64,000 nucleotides of DNA from Maribacter litoralis (lineage in GTDB: Bacteria > Bacteroidota > Bacteroidia > Flavobacteriales > Flavobacteriaceae), in contig NZ_QCZD01000001.1 in the NCBI RefSeq assembly GCF_003075045.1, positions 806,001-870,000 on the forward strand, given 5' to 3'. The first letter of the stretch is position 1. Every line of letters starts with the position of its first letter. Both the position numbers and the translations under genes were made by a program. Positions 9,302-18,449 of the stretch are shown piece after piece. A model generated the notes under the pieces. That model was not told the DNA's origin and made no database searches. It was given only the letters and a program-made list of their open reading frames with translations.

Positions 9302-9928
9302 TTATGAGGTTAGGGCATACATGACGATGTTTACCCCAAACCGTGTATTGTCTATTTTGTACCAACGTTTATTACTAAAATCATAATCCCACTCGCAGCC
9401 ATAATCCTTATTGCTGTACAATACCCCTATTCTTCCATTGATAACAATTGCCTTTAAATAATCGTGCACCAAATCATCTCCCCAGCCGTTCAGCTCTTGG
9501 GATGTGGTGGGCGGACCATCTTCAAAGTCAAAGAATATCGTATAGATTTCGTGGTCGTTGGGTATTTTTTTTAATGCGGACGGACCAAATATTTCTTCCA
9601 TTTGCCGCTCGAAAGACTTGGCGAACAACCCGTCTATATCATGATTGCAATCATCTGCGAAAACAAAACCTCCGTTACGGACATATTTCTCAAATTTCTC
9701 TTGTTCCTTTTTAGTGAACTCTACCAACTTATGTCCTGAGATATAGCAAAACGGACTCTTAAAAATATCATCGCTGGCGAGGGTGATTATCTTTTCTTGG
9801 GTGTCAACTTTCAAGGTCGTATACTCCACCAATGAATTTAACAAGTTGGATGGCATACGCTGATCCACATCCCAATCGCCGGATTCATACTGTAATCTCG
9901 TAAAGAAAAATTCGTTGCTCAAGGGCAA
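9302..9928 (-). CDS. DUF4159 family protein, first gene of the MoxR operon
   Basis: 208 residues matching DUF4159: FTRLQYESGDWDVD near the start, GHKLVEF and GGFVFADDCNHD in the middle, and DYDFSNKRWYKID near the end. DUF4159 proteins accompany MoxR clusters in Bacteroidetes, and some have a glutaminase-like fold. No ATG is available: the best start is TTG at 9926-9928, and the reading frame stays open upstream into the terminator hairpin, so the true N-terminus is uncertain. No signal peptide is visible in this form. Confidence 0.8.
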   Translation of the reverse strand: MPLSNEFFFTRLQYESGDWDVDQRMPSNLLNSLVEYTTLKVDTQEKIITLASDDIFKSPFCYISGHKLVEFTKKEQEKFEKYVRNGGFVFADDCNHDIDGLFAKSFERQMEEIFGPSALKKIPNDHEIYTIFFDFEDGPPTTSQELNGWGDDLVHDYLKAIVINGRIGVLYSNKDYGCEWDYDFSNKRWYKIDNTRFGVNIVMYALTS

Positions 9929-9960
9929 GTAATTAGTGTTTTTATTCCGCTTAAAAAAGA

Positions 9961-9997
9961 AAACTGGTTGTTGTGAAGTGTCACAAACAACCAGTTT
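9961..9997 (-). terminator. Rho-independent terminator after tldE
   Basis: Perfect 12-bp stem, AAACTGGTTGTT at 9961-9972 pairing with 9986-9997. On the minus strand it is followed by a T-rich run (TTTTCTTTTTT). It lies between the end of tldE and the DUF4159 start, separating the tldD-tldE operon from the MoxR operon. Confidence 0.8.
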
Positions 9998-10015
9998 CTA
10001 ATGTATTATTATTGA

Positions 10016-11332
10016 TTAAACCGCATCTGAAAGACTGGTAAACGTAAAGTCGCGCACTTTCATATAGGGTATTAAATTACCATTGATACGTACTTGTTTT
10101 CCAAGGGTTTCTAGATTGTTCAACATAATGATCGGACTCTCATTAAACCTGAAGTTTTTTACAGGATATTTAATTTCTCCGTTCTCGATGTAAAACGTTC
10201 CGTCCCTTGTTAGTCCCGTATATAATAAGGTCTGTGGATCCACACTACGTATGTACCACAAACGTGTTACTAGAATTCCTTTTTTAGTACTCTTGATCAA
10301 GTCTTCTAAACTTGCATCGCCACCGGTCATAATCGCATTCGATGGAAAAGGAACTGGCTCAACACCTTTCTCTTTCGCCCAGAAACGATCATAAGCCAAG
10401 TTTTTAACAACTCCGTTTTCAATCCAACTTGTCTTTTTTAAAGGTTGCCCTTGTCCGTTCCAAGTTGCTGTAGGTACTTCTGGATTCAACGGGTCAGAAT
10501 AAATATTAACGCGTTCATCAACTATTTTTTGACCTATTTTATTTTTACCATCTGCAGCAGACATAAAGCTTCTACCTTCATCAGCCGAACGGGCATTCAA
10601 AGAACGGAACATATTACGTAACAAATCTGCCGATGCAGCTGGTTCTAATATTACCGTATACTTACCAGGCTCAATAGCTTTCGCTTCTCTAGAAAGTACT
10701 GCCTTGTCGATTGCCGTTTTTGCTGCTTCATCGGCATCGAACTTATCAACATCGTTAAAATCTCTTTTGACCCAGCCAGAACCGGTACCGTCATTGGTAC
10801 GCATGGTAACGGTAAAATCAACATCCGTAGATTTATTGTAAGCGAACAAACCCTTAGAATTGATCATGGCGCTAAACCCTGCCGAGTCATTTAAAAAACC
10901 TGCTGCAGTAACATCTTTAGCATCTGCAGGCACAATACTGCTGCTCGCTACCTCAGCTCTGTATTCTGGAGTTATATTGGCGGTAGATTCACTAAACGTT
11001 ATTGCCTCATCATACTCTTGCGGACCTAGAGGTTCCATAAACTCAGGGTTCTCAGGTGAAAGTTGTGCCAATTCCTCTGCTCTTCTCACCACTTTTTCCA
11101 ATGATGCGTCATCAAACTCATCTATAGTTGCCGTACCAGATTTTTTACCAAAACTAGACTGTACCGCCAGACTTTGGTTAGAACTGAATCCTGCTGTAGA
11201 TACTGTATTACGTGCATACCTGATATTTCCGCTGTTATAACCACTTAGATTTATCTCGCAGGTATCGGCTTTGGAAAAGCTCAATGCTTTCTCCAATATT
11301 TTTTTTGCTTCTTCTTTTGTATAAATTGCCAT
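10016..11332 (-). CDS. tldE: TldE/PmbA family subunit of the TldD-TldE protease
   Basis: 438 residues, TldE/PmbA length. It is the partner of TldD, with which it forms a heterodimeric protease that degrades or trims small peptides. It lacks the HExxxH metal-binding motif of TldD, as TldE subunits do. Recognisable parts include the N-terminal ARNTVSTAGFS region and the C-terminal GLTRDGTFYIENGEIKYPV strand typical of the family. It begins 25 bp downstream of the tldD stop, so the two form an operon closed by the hairpin at 9961-9997. Confidence 0.9.
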   Translation of the reverse strand: MAIYTKEEAKKILEKALSFSKADTCEINLSGYNSGNIRYARNTVSTAGFSSNQSLAVQSSFGKKSGTATIDEFDDASLEKVVRRAEELAQLSPENPEFMEPLGPQEYDEAITFSESTANITPEYRAEVASSSIVPADAKDVTAAGFLNDSAGFSAMINSKGLFAYNKSTDVDFTVTMRTNDGTGSGWVKRDFNDVDKFDADEAAKTAIDKAVLSREAKAIEPGKYTVILEPAASADLLRNMFRSLNARSADEGRSFMSAADGKNKIGQKIVDERVNIYSDPLNPEVPTATWNGQGQPLKKTSWIENGVVKNLAYDRFWAKEKGVEPVPFPSNAIMTGGDASLEDLIKSTKKGILVTRLWYIRSVDPQTLLYTGLTRDGTFYIENGEIKYPVKNFRFNESPIIMLNNLETLGKQVRINGNLIPYMKVRDFTFTSLSDAV

Positions 11333-11357
11333 TGTTGTCCTTTTTAAGGTGAACCAA

Positions 11358-12998
11358 TTAAATGTTTCTACCAGTGTTAATTACGTTTACATCATTGAAC
11401 CTGGCAGTAGAACTACCATGGGATACAGCGCTTACCTGAGAAGGCTGCCCTTTGCCATCGAAGAATGTACCGAACAAACGGTAATCATCTTTATCGCAAA
11501 TCTTAACACATGAATTCCAAAATTCTTGGGTATTACTTTGGTATGCTACATCTTCTAACATACCTACTATTTCACCATTTTTAATCTCGTAAAAAACAGT
11601 ACCACCAAACTGGAAATTGTAACGTTGCTGATCTATGGAATACGATCCACGACCTGCTATGTAAATACCTTTTTCTACATCCTTTATCATTTCGGCAATA
11701 GAATACTTTTCTTTCCCCGGCTCTAATGATACGTTTGGCATACGTTGAAATTGAACATCGTCCCAACTTTGTGCGTAGCAACAACCATGAGATTCCTCTT
11801 CTCCGATCATATGTGCTTGATCACGTATGGCTTGGAAATTTGTCAATACGCCGTTTCGTACCAAATCCCACTTCTTGGCTTTCACACCTTCATCATCATA
11901 ACCAACAGCGCCTAAGGAACCGACTTGAGTCTTGTCCGCAACAAGGTTTACAATATCACTACCATATTTAAAGTTACCCGATTTTAATTTATCCAATGAG
12001 GCAAAACTTGTACCTGCATAGTTGGCTTCATAACCCAATACACGATCCAATTCCAATGGGTGACCCACAGATTCGTGAATAGTCAATCCAAGGTGATTCG
12101 GTTCTAATACCAAATCATACTTACCGGCATCAACAGATTTTGCGGTCAGTTTTTCCTTTGCCTGTTTAGCCGCGATAGTGGCATCTTCTACCATATCGTA
12201 GCTGTTTCTGTATAATCGTAATCCTGCCGGACCATCTATTTTCTCAGATTCCAATCCGTCTAAATACTCATAGCCCATACCTACGGGCGCACTCATATTT
12301 TCTCTAGTTTTAAAAGTACCTGCAGATTTATCAACTGCGGTAACTCTCAAAGTAGGCCATAAGCGGTGAATGTCTTGATCAATATAAGAACCATCTGTAG
12401 AAGCAAAGTATTTTTGCTCGTTAACCATGAACAAGGCGGAGTTCACAAAGTTTGCTCCGTTATCCAAAGCAGCGGCATTTGCACTTAACAAAAGATCCAC
12501 CTTTTCCGAAACAGGCACTTCTTTAAAATCTTTCTTTATAGGGGTTTTCCAAGACACCTCTCCGTATGCGTTTACGGGAGCCAACTTCACCGGTTCTTTT
12601 TGAATTTTAGAGTTTGCTTTTGCAATGGCAACTGCCTGTTCGGTCGCTTTTTTAATACCGTCTTCGGTTACGCTATTGGTAGAGGCAAATCCCCATGTAC
12701 CATTGGCGATTACACGAATACCAATACCAAAAGACTCTGTATTGACCACGTTCTGCACTTTGTCTTCCCTGGTGAATACATACTGATTTAAATACCTGCC
12801 TATACGGGCATCTGCATACGTAGCGCCCAATGATTTAGCGGTATTCAAGGCAACATCTGCCATTCTCTTTTTCACCAAGGCATCCATACCCGGTTCCAGT
12901 AGTGCCTCTGTAGGGATGTCGTTACCTAGCAATAATGACGGCATCATCAATGCTCCGGCACCCAACCCGGCGTACTGTACAAAATCTCTTCTTTTCAT
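11358..12998 (-). CDS. tldD: TldD family metalloprotease with an N-terminal Tat-type signal
   Basis: 546 residues, longer than E. coli TldD (about 480) because of an N-terminal extension beginning MKRRDFVQYAGLGAGALMM, which looks like a twin-arginine signal. The zinc-binding HExxxH motif is present as HESVGH at residues 308-313. C-terminal GRGSYSIDQQRYNFQFGGT and the following Cys-containing strand are typical. The active site faces the tldE-encoded partner; the signal implies the mature pair works outside the cytoplasm or at the membrane. The partner tldE has no visible signal and may travel bound to TldD. Family knowledge: peptide proteolysis. Confidence 0.92.
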   Translation of the reverse strand: MKRRDFVQYAGLGAGALMMPSLLLGNDIPTEALLEPGMDALVKKRMADVALNTAKSLGATYADARIGRYLNQYVFTREDKVQNVVNTESFGIGIRVIANGTWGFASTNSVTEDGIKKATEQAVAIAKANSKIQKEPVKLAPVNAYGEVSWKTPIKKDFKEVPVSEKVDLLLSANAAALDNGANFVNSALFMVNEQKYFASTDGSYIDQDIHRLWPTLRVTAVDKSAGTFKTRENMSAPVGMGYEYLDGLESEKIDGPAGLRLYRNSYDMVEDATIAAKQAKEKLTAKSVDAGKYDLVLEPNHLGLTIHESVGHPLELDRVLGYEANYAGTSFASLDKLKSGNFKYGSDIVNLVADKTQVGSLGAVGYDDEGVKAKKWDLVRNGVLTNFQAIRDQAHMIGEEESHGCCYAQSWDDVQFQRMPNVSLEPGKEKYSIAEMIKDVEKGIYIAGRGSYSIDQQRYNFQFGGTVFYEIKNGEIVGMLEDVAYQSNTQEFWNSCVKICDKDDYRLFGTFFDGKGQPSQVSAVSHGSSTARFNDVNVINTGRNI

Positions 12999-13370
12999 GT
13001 GTTAGTTTTAAATTGGTTCTTTATAATAGCATATGATACTCTAAAGAATAACATATATAGTGAGTTCTTAAGTATGACTTTTAATTCTGTATAAAATTTT
13101 AAAATCAAAGTACTAGAATACCGAGAGATTATTTTCTACAAATTCTAGCCCTCTAAAAATAGAGAGGCTTTTGAAACAATTATGTTAACCTTAACATAAA
13201 ATATAACTTTATTCGGTGCTTTTGAGAATTATGTAAAAATATGGGTATGATATTTTGATCTTCGGAAGAGTAATAAATGGGAATTTAGGATTGGGGTATT
13301 TTTTAATATTTAACTAAACTGATTCACAATGGAAATCAAAATATTGATAAACTTAGCTTTTTAAGCTATT
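12999..13370. other. Intergenic region upstream of tldD
   Basis: 372 bp with no credible gene. It is strongly AT-rich and must hold the tldD promoter. A perfect palindrome with 9-bp arms and a CC spacer (TTATGTTAA at 13180-13188, TTAACATAA at 13191-13199) could be an operator. A weak hairpin with a T-run lies around 13147-13172, but no plus-strand gene precedes it. Confidence 0.5.
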
Positions 13371-13742
13371 CTACTTCTTAGAAAGTTCATAATTATTAAC
13401 CAATACGGAAGCAGAAATATGAAGTATTCGTTCTAATTCTCTAATCATATCAACCGTTAATTTTTTCTTTCGATTTAAAATTTCAGAAACTCTACTTTTT
13501 CCTCCGATAATACCGACTAAGTCCTTCTGACGAATATTTAATTCTTCCATTCGAATTTTAATTGCTTCAATAGGATCAGGAGCCTCTATCTTATAATGTT
13601 CATTTTCGTAATTCTCAATAAGCAAAGAAAGTATTTCTCCTTCATCTCCTTCTTTTGAATCAATGGGAGCATCAAAAATTACTTCCAATCGCTTTAGTGC
13701 GTTTCGGTAATCAATATCAGATTTTATAGGTTTCAATTTCAT
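13371..13742 (-). CDS. higA: HigA-type antitoxin (XRE family)
   Basis: 123 residues. An N-terminal acidic helical part is followed by an HTH_3 domain at about 62-118 (RQKDLVGIIGGKSRVSEIL is the helix-turn-helix). It lies 9 bp after the HigB toxin frame in the toxin-first order that is diagnostic of higBA. The antitoxin neutralises HigB and represses the operon. The N-terminal spacer is typical of the longer HigA class. Confidence 0.88.
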   Translation of the reverse strand: MKLKPIKSDIDYRNALKRLEVIFDAPIDSKEGDEGEILSLLIENYENEHYKIEAPDPIEAIKIRMEELNIRQKDLVGIIGGKSRVSEILNRKKKLTVDMIRELERILHISASVLVNNYELSKK

Positions 13743-13751
13743 ACTATTTAT

Positions 13752-14048
13752 TTAGATTGTATCTGCATTTATTTGGTCATATTCAGCATGGGTACCAATA
13801 AACCTAATAAATGCCCATTGTTTTTCGTAATTAAACTTTACAATAAGGCGGTAAGAATTCCCTTTTATATTAAAAACAACTCGACCATCTTTAAGAATGC
13901 TTGCATTAATGTAAGTCTGTTTTACATCATTTGGAGAAAACCATTTTGCACTTTTTGCGGTGTCATACCAAGTTTTTAAGTACTGTTCCGAATCTGCATG
14001 CTTTTCCCAGAATTCACGAAGCGTACTTTTTGCAATTATTCTTTTCAT
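13752..14048 (-). CDS. higB: HigB-type mRNA interferase toxin
   Basis: 98 residues starting at MKRIIAKSTLREFWEKH. This start (14046-14048) is preferred over an upstream ATG because HigB proteins begin exactly here. Family features: the N-terminal strand, FNIKGNSYRLIVKFNYEKQW in the middle, and the C-terminal FIRFIGTHAEYDQI. HigB is a RelE-fold ribosome-dependent endoribonuclease; HigA follows directly and neutralises it. Complete and apparently functional. Confidence 0.9.
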   Translation of the reverse strand: MKRIIAKSTLREFWEKHADSEQYLKTWYDTAKSAKWFSPNDVKQTYINASILKDGRVVFNIKGNSYRLIVKFNYEKQWAFIRFIGTHAEYDQINADTI

Positions 14049-14181
14049 TGATAAAACTATAAAACAAATATACAAAAAGTTCTCTAATAACGAACTACTA
14101 ATATTTGGACACCTCCCCTAAAGTTCAATTATTTCTACAAACTCTAAACTGTTTTAGTTTAAAAATTGTAAATGAATTTTT

Positions 14182-14571
14182 TTATTTCCAAAACTGCCAC
14201 CATTTTTTTTCATTTAAGGAACCTTCTTTTATCTGTTCTTGTAAAAATTTTTCATCATATAATTCACCCTCCTCACCCTGCACTTGAGCTTTAAGCTTAT
14301 CCGCAATGGAAATCATTTTTATTATTATTTTTAAATCAGGATTTTTTACAGAAATACCCCAATTCTCATTGAAGGTAAATGGTATAGCTCTATCTTCATA
14401 TTCCCATAATCCAGCATCTGGAGTTCGTACATTTATATTATTACCATTAGGCATTTCTCCAGAATTTTCCTGAATTAGCTTAAATTCTACATCTGATTCA
14501 ATTAATTCTATCCACTCAGTTTTTGTAATTTTATTACCGTTAAGACGGTTAATTGTTAAGTCGTATCCCAT
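14182..14571 (-). CDS. Hypothetical protein with Trp-rich C-terminus
   Basis: 129 residues, not recognised. It starts MGYDLTINR, has an acidic, strand-rich body with WEYEDRAIPF around residue 56-65, and ends KKWWQFWK. No signal peptide or membrane helix. The small size and the pattern resemble polymorphic-toxin immunity proteins, but no toxin is adjacent. It sits alone between higBA and the LytTR regulator gene, on the same strand. Coding potential is good, since it is the only long frame and has an ATG start. Confidence 0.6.
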   Translation of the reverse strand: MGYDLTINRLNGNKITKTEWIELIESDVEFKLIQENSGEMPNGNNINVRTPDAGLWEYEDRAIPFTFNENWGISVKNPDLKIIIKMISIADKLKAQVQGEEGELYDEKFLQEQIKEGSLNEKKWWQFWK

Positions 14572-14619
14572 TTAAAACATTTATCATAATTATAAAATCA
14601 TTTTCCCTTAACCTACCCC

Positions 14620-15369
14620 CTACCTATGCATCTTATCCAAAATATCAATAATCTCGGTTTTCTTACGGACTGAAACCGGAACATTCTCTCCATTCTTTAG
14701 CATTAAATAACCGCCATCGGTTTTTATATAGGCACTGATGCATTGCAAATTCACCAAGTGACTTTGGTGTACGCGTACAAAATCGTGACTGCTCAATAAA
14801 TCAGCAAAGTACTTTAAAGTCTTTGTTACGAAAATTTTGCGTTTATCTGGAAGGTGGAAAATAGTGTTATTACTATCGGATTCACATCTGATAATATCAT
14901 CTAAACTAACAATGATAATCTGGTCTAAGGTGTGTAACGATATCTTGTTCGGCTTTTTCTCTGGCGCTGCTATAGTCTCCTTTAAAATCTGCAGTCGTTC
15001 TTTATTGGGTTGTAACTGCTCTTTTGCTCGTGAAATGGCTAAGCTTAAATCGGCATTTGAATAGGGTTTTAATACATAGTCGATTGCAGCAAACTTGAAA
15101 GCGCGTATCGCAAATTCATCACTGGCGGTTACAAATATGATTTTGGATTTTAAATCGGGAAAAATCTCTAAAATATCAAAACCCGTACCATCACCCAACA
15201 TAATATCCAAGAACAGAATATCGGGCTGATTCTTGCGTAAAACCTTGGCGGCTTCCACTACACTCTGCGCCGTGGCGATAATTTCAATTTCTGGGTGTTG
15301 CGTCTCAATATCCTTTTTTAAAAGGGTCATGGCATCGATCATATCTTCTACTATTATCGCTGTGTGCAT
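14620..15369 (-). CDS. LytTR-family response regulator
   Basis: 249 residues. Receiver domain (about 1-120) with phospho-acceptor Asp55 in ILFLDIMLGDGTGFDIL and the conserved Lys in DYVLKPY. LytTR DNA-binding domain at about 145-245 (FVRVHQSHLVNL is typical). It starts 6 bp downstream of the LytS-like kinase gene, which is its cognate partner. LytTR regulators bind direct repeats with about 21-bp period; such repeats occur at 21040-21066 and 23478-23504, and they are the obvious candidate targets. Confidence 0.93.
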   Translation of the reverse strand: MHTAIIVEDMIDAMTLLKKDIETQHPEIEIIATAQSVVEAAKVLRKNQPDILFLDIMLGDGTGFDILEIFPDLKSKIIFVTASDEFAIRAFKFAAIDYVLKPYSNADLSLAISRAKEQLQPNKERLQILKETIAAPEKKPNKISLHTLDQIIIVSLDDIIRCESDSNNTIFHLPDKRKIFVTKTLKYFADLLSSHDFVRVHQSHLVNLQCISAYIKTDGGYLMLKNGENVPVSVRKKTEIIDILDKMHR

Positions 15370-15375
15370 AGTTTT

Positions 15376-18300
15376 TTAATAATCTGTTAGTAAAGGTATT
15401 TTAAAGGTAATCTTGGTACCGCCAATGCTACCATCTTCATTTTTGATTTCACTGATATGCAAGCTGTTTTTACCTGCAATGGATTCCAATCGTTCTTTGG
15501 TTACCGTTAATGCCATTGATTGATGGTCTGTCTTCTGTTTTTCGCTCTGCGATTTAAAAATACCTAATCCGTTATCAACAATACTACATTGCAAATGAGT
15601 TTTTGTAGTGGAAAAGGAAATCTCCAATTTACCTGGTCTATCGCCTTTTAAAATACCATGTCTAATGGCATTTTCTACAAAGGGCTGAATTAACATTGGC
15701 GGAATCAATATCTCTTCGGCATCAGGGTTAGTTTCTACCTTGATAGTATACTCAAAGAGTTTCTGTGCCATTAATTGCTCCACTTCTACATAATGCCGCA
15801 ACGCCTTAATTTCTTGGTCTAAACTTATGTGCTCTTTTCTTGAATTCTGAAGTGTTTCCCTCAACAAAATGGCAAAACTGTTGATCGTAGCATCCATCTT
15901 CTCCGGTTTGGTACCCGCCATTGCTTTTACCCCGTTCAATACATTAAAAATAAAATGGGGATTCATTTGTAATTGCAGTGCTTTCTGCTCCAATGTCAGC
16001 AGGTAATTCTGTGTTTTTAACCGTTCTTGTTCCGCTCTATTCTTTGCCTTGATTTTACGGATATAAAACAAACCTATTCCCAATAACAGCAATACCGCCA
16101 ACGCCAATACCGACCACTGAAACCAGTCTTTTTGGTACAGCGGACTATCAATAAAAAAACTAAATGTTATGGGTTTGCTTTCTTGCCACCTGTAGTTTCT
16201 AGATTGCACTTGAAAAGTATGAGGTCCATAAGCCAGACCCGCGAAATTCTGCTTGTTCTCTTTTACCCACGGACTCCACTCCGTTTCATCTAATTTTGTT
16301 CTGTATTCCACCTCTTTTGGGTGGTCTACATCTACCGTTCTAAAGGAAAAACCTAATTGTGTTTGTTCGGGTGTTAACTGTAAAACTTTGTTGCTGTTTG
16401 TCCAATCTTTTAAAACTAAAGAATCAATATTCTTATACCGCTCCTCTACTCCCGTAAAATAAACTGTTGGTGGCGCTGCTGTTTTCTTGCTTTCACTGGG
16501 AATATGTTTTGTTAACCCATAAATTGCCCCAAACCATAAATTGCCGTCTTCATCTTTATCTACGGCATTTAAGCACGTTTCTATGCCTAAAAATCCGTCA
16601 TTTCTTCCAAAATGATAAACATCTACAATTTCATTATCGGTGTTCAATTCTATTTTGTCCACTCCCCTTTCAGAACCTGCCCACAGAAAGCCTTGATCAT
16701 CAAATATGAGCTGATAAATGTTATTAGACGATACGTTTTTAGCTCCTTTTAATTGTTGAAAATTTACAGGATTAGTGCTGTTCGCATACCAAATACCCTT
16801 ACCTGATGTACCTAAGAAAATAGTATCATCATGAAACAAAATCGTATTAACTGCAGTTTGTTGTTCTAAACCGGTTTCAATATTGGTAACCTTGTTATTT
16901 TCTATATGCCCTAAATGACCATTTTGCGTGGAATACCATAGCTTACCATCTGGTGCTTTTATCATGCCTTTTATCAGCATATCGGTAATGCCATTTCGCT
17001 TAGAAAAGGTTTTTCTAACCACAAGGCTATCATTATCTGAATAGTAATTGAATTTCACTATTCCCTCTGCATAGGTTGCCGCCCATACGTAATCATCTGC
17101 TGCGATCACGGTTCGTACCCAATCGGATGGAAAACCTTTACTTTCATCAATAATATGATTGGTGGTCTTTTTAACCGCAACCGTATCTATCTGTATTAAA
17201 TAGGTCTCGCTTGAAGAGAACACTAAACTATCAACCATTTTAGTTTCTCGAAATAAAAGCCCTCTATTGTCTGATCCTGCCCAAATATTGCCTTTTGAAT
17301 CGCTATCGATTGTCTTGATCTTAACATCGAAAAATGTACCCTTACTTGGTAGTGCGTGAATTCCCGAGGAATCTATTTTTGCTAAGCCAGCTTCTGATGT
17401 GGAAAACCACAATCCGTCTGCAGCATTATGCACGGCATAAACCCGATTTCCCTTAAGACCTGATCTTTGATTATAGTGCTTAAAGTTATTCTGAAAGTAC
17501 TTGTAAAATCCTCCACCAGATGTAGCAATCCATAAATTGCCATTGTCATCTTTTACTACTTTTCTAATATGTGGAGTTGCTAAACCACTAGCTGTATTCA
17601 ATTGTTTTACCTCTGCAAATTTATTCGTTTCTACAATAGCAATTCCCTCATTGTCAGTAGCTACCCATAACTCATCTGTATTTTGAATTGACATGGAGTT
17701 TATACGCGATGGTTCTGGCATTAGAAACCGATCATCGTTATTATCTTGATTGATGATAAATACACCATCATCAAAAGTAGCCGCAAGGATTTTGTTTTGA
17801 TGTGCAATAACGGACTTGAAATTATTGACTTCTAATTTTGTTTTTTCTGTTGCAGAATCTCTTAATTCATTAAGTTTCCATAAGCCATTATTGGTTGCTA
17901 ACCAATAGTAATCTCCATCAAAAAGAATGGAATTAATTTCGCTAGAATCTATTTCAGGATTAATAGTAACCTTACTTAATTCTTTATTTTTAGAATAGCT
18001 ATAGAGTCCCTTTTTAGTACCTACATACAGCACATTTTCAGCATTGTAGAATTCAAGTATTTGTGGGGAATTAAAATTTAGGAAGTTGTTCTTAACTTTT
18101 ATAGAAAGTCCTTTTCTGGTTCCCACAAAAAGAGAGTCATTTGCGGTATATAAGACATCAATATAATTAGAGAGTAATCCGTCACTTTCATTCCATACTT
18201 CAAAGGTTTCGCCATCAAAATTTGCCAATCCGCCACCTTGGGTTGCCAACCACAGATAACCCATTTCATCTTGTACAATATCATATACTTGAGACTGTGG

Positions 18301-18408
18301 TAAACCATCTGCAATGGTATATGCTCGTAACTGGCTATTTTGCGCAGCCACATACATTGTTCCAAAGAAACAAAATACCAATAAGACGTATGTTCTAAGC
18401 AGATTCAA
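15376..18408 (-). CDS. LytS-like sensor histidine kinase with Reg_prop propeller
   Basis: 1010 residues. Signal peptide (1-22), about a dozen Reg_prop beta-propeller repeats (motifs such as LWLATQGGG, LWIATSGGGFYKY, LWAGSERG) to about residue 650, a Y_Y_Y domain (about 690-760), one membrane helix (about 770-790), then a His_kinase domain with phospho-acceptor His818 in NPHFIFN, and an HATPase with NAIRHG and DNGLGI. The periplasmic sensor is the hybrid-two-component type common in Bacteroidetes for sensing polymers or cell-surface signals; the ligand is unknown. The partner regulator gene is 6 bp downstream. Only 41 bp separate it from the gene upstream, so it is probably part of the five-gene operon starting at 20963. 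Confidence 0.92.
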   Translation of the reverse strand: MNLLRTYVLLVFCFFGTMYVAAQNSQLRAYTIADGLPQSQVYDIVQDEMGYLWLATQGGGLANFDGETFEVWNESDGLLSNYIDVLYTANDSLFVGTRKGLSIKVKNNFLNFNSPQILEFYNAENVLYVGTKKGLYSYSKNKELSKVTINPEIDSSEINSILFDGDYYWLATNNGLWKLNELRDSATEKTKLEVNNFKSVIAHQNKILAATFDDGVFIINQDNNDDRFLMPEPSRINSMSIQNTDELWVATDNEGIAIVETNKFAEVKQLNTASGLATPHIRKVVKDDNGNLWIATSGGGFYKYFQNNFKHYNQRSGLKGNRVYAVHNAADGLWFSTSEAGLAKIDSSGIHALPSKGTFFDVKIKTIDSDSKGNIWAGSDNRGLLFRETKMVDSLVFSSSETYLIQIDTVAVKKTTNHIIDESKGFPSDWVRTVIAADDYVWAATYAEGIVKFNYYSDNDSLVVRKTFSKRNGITDMLIKGMIKAPDGKLWYSTQNGHLGHIENNKVTNIETGLEQQTAVNTILFHDDTIFLGTSGKGIWYANSTNPVNFQQLKGAKNVSSNNIYQLIFDDQGFLWAGSERGVDKIELNTDNEIVDVYHFGRNDGFLGIETCLNAVDKDEDGNLWFGAIYGLTKHIPSESKKTAAPPTVYFTGVEERYKNIDSLVLKDWTNSNKVLQLTPEQTQLGFSFRTVDVDHPKEVEYRTKLDETEWSPWVKENKQNFAGLAYGPHTFQVQSRNYRWQESKPITFSFFIDSPLYQKDWFQWSVLALAVLLLLGIGLFYIRKIKAKNRAEQERLKTQNYLLTLEQKALQLQMNPHFIFNVLNGVKAMAGTKPEKMDATINSFAILLRETLQNSRKEHISLDQEIKALRHYVEVEQLMAQKLFEYTIKVETNPDAEEILIPPMLIQPFVENAIRHGILKGDRPGKLEISFSTTKTHLQCSIVDNGLGIFKSQSEKQKTDHQSMALTVTKERLESIAGKNSLHISEIKNEDGSIGGTKITFKIPLLTDY

Positions 18409-18449
18409 ATATGTGTTCTATTTTAAGTAATTATCTAACGTTGTTATGC

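Noticed and set aside
9642-9653. TGAT-N4-ATCA inside the DUF4159 coding region
   Set aside because: It is inside a gene with no -7 element 24 bp away, and probably arises by chance in AT-rich DNA.
14049-14075. N-terminal extension of HigB
   Set aside because: Nine extra residues would precede the conserved HigB start; the family begins at MKRI.
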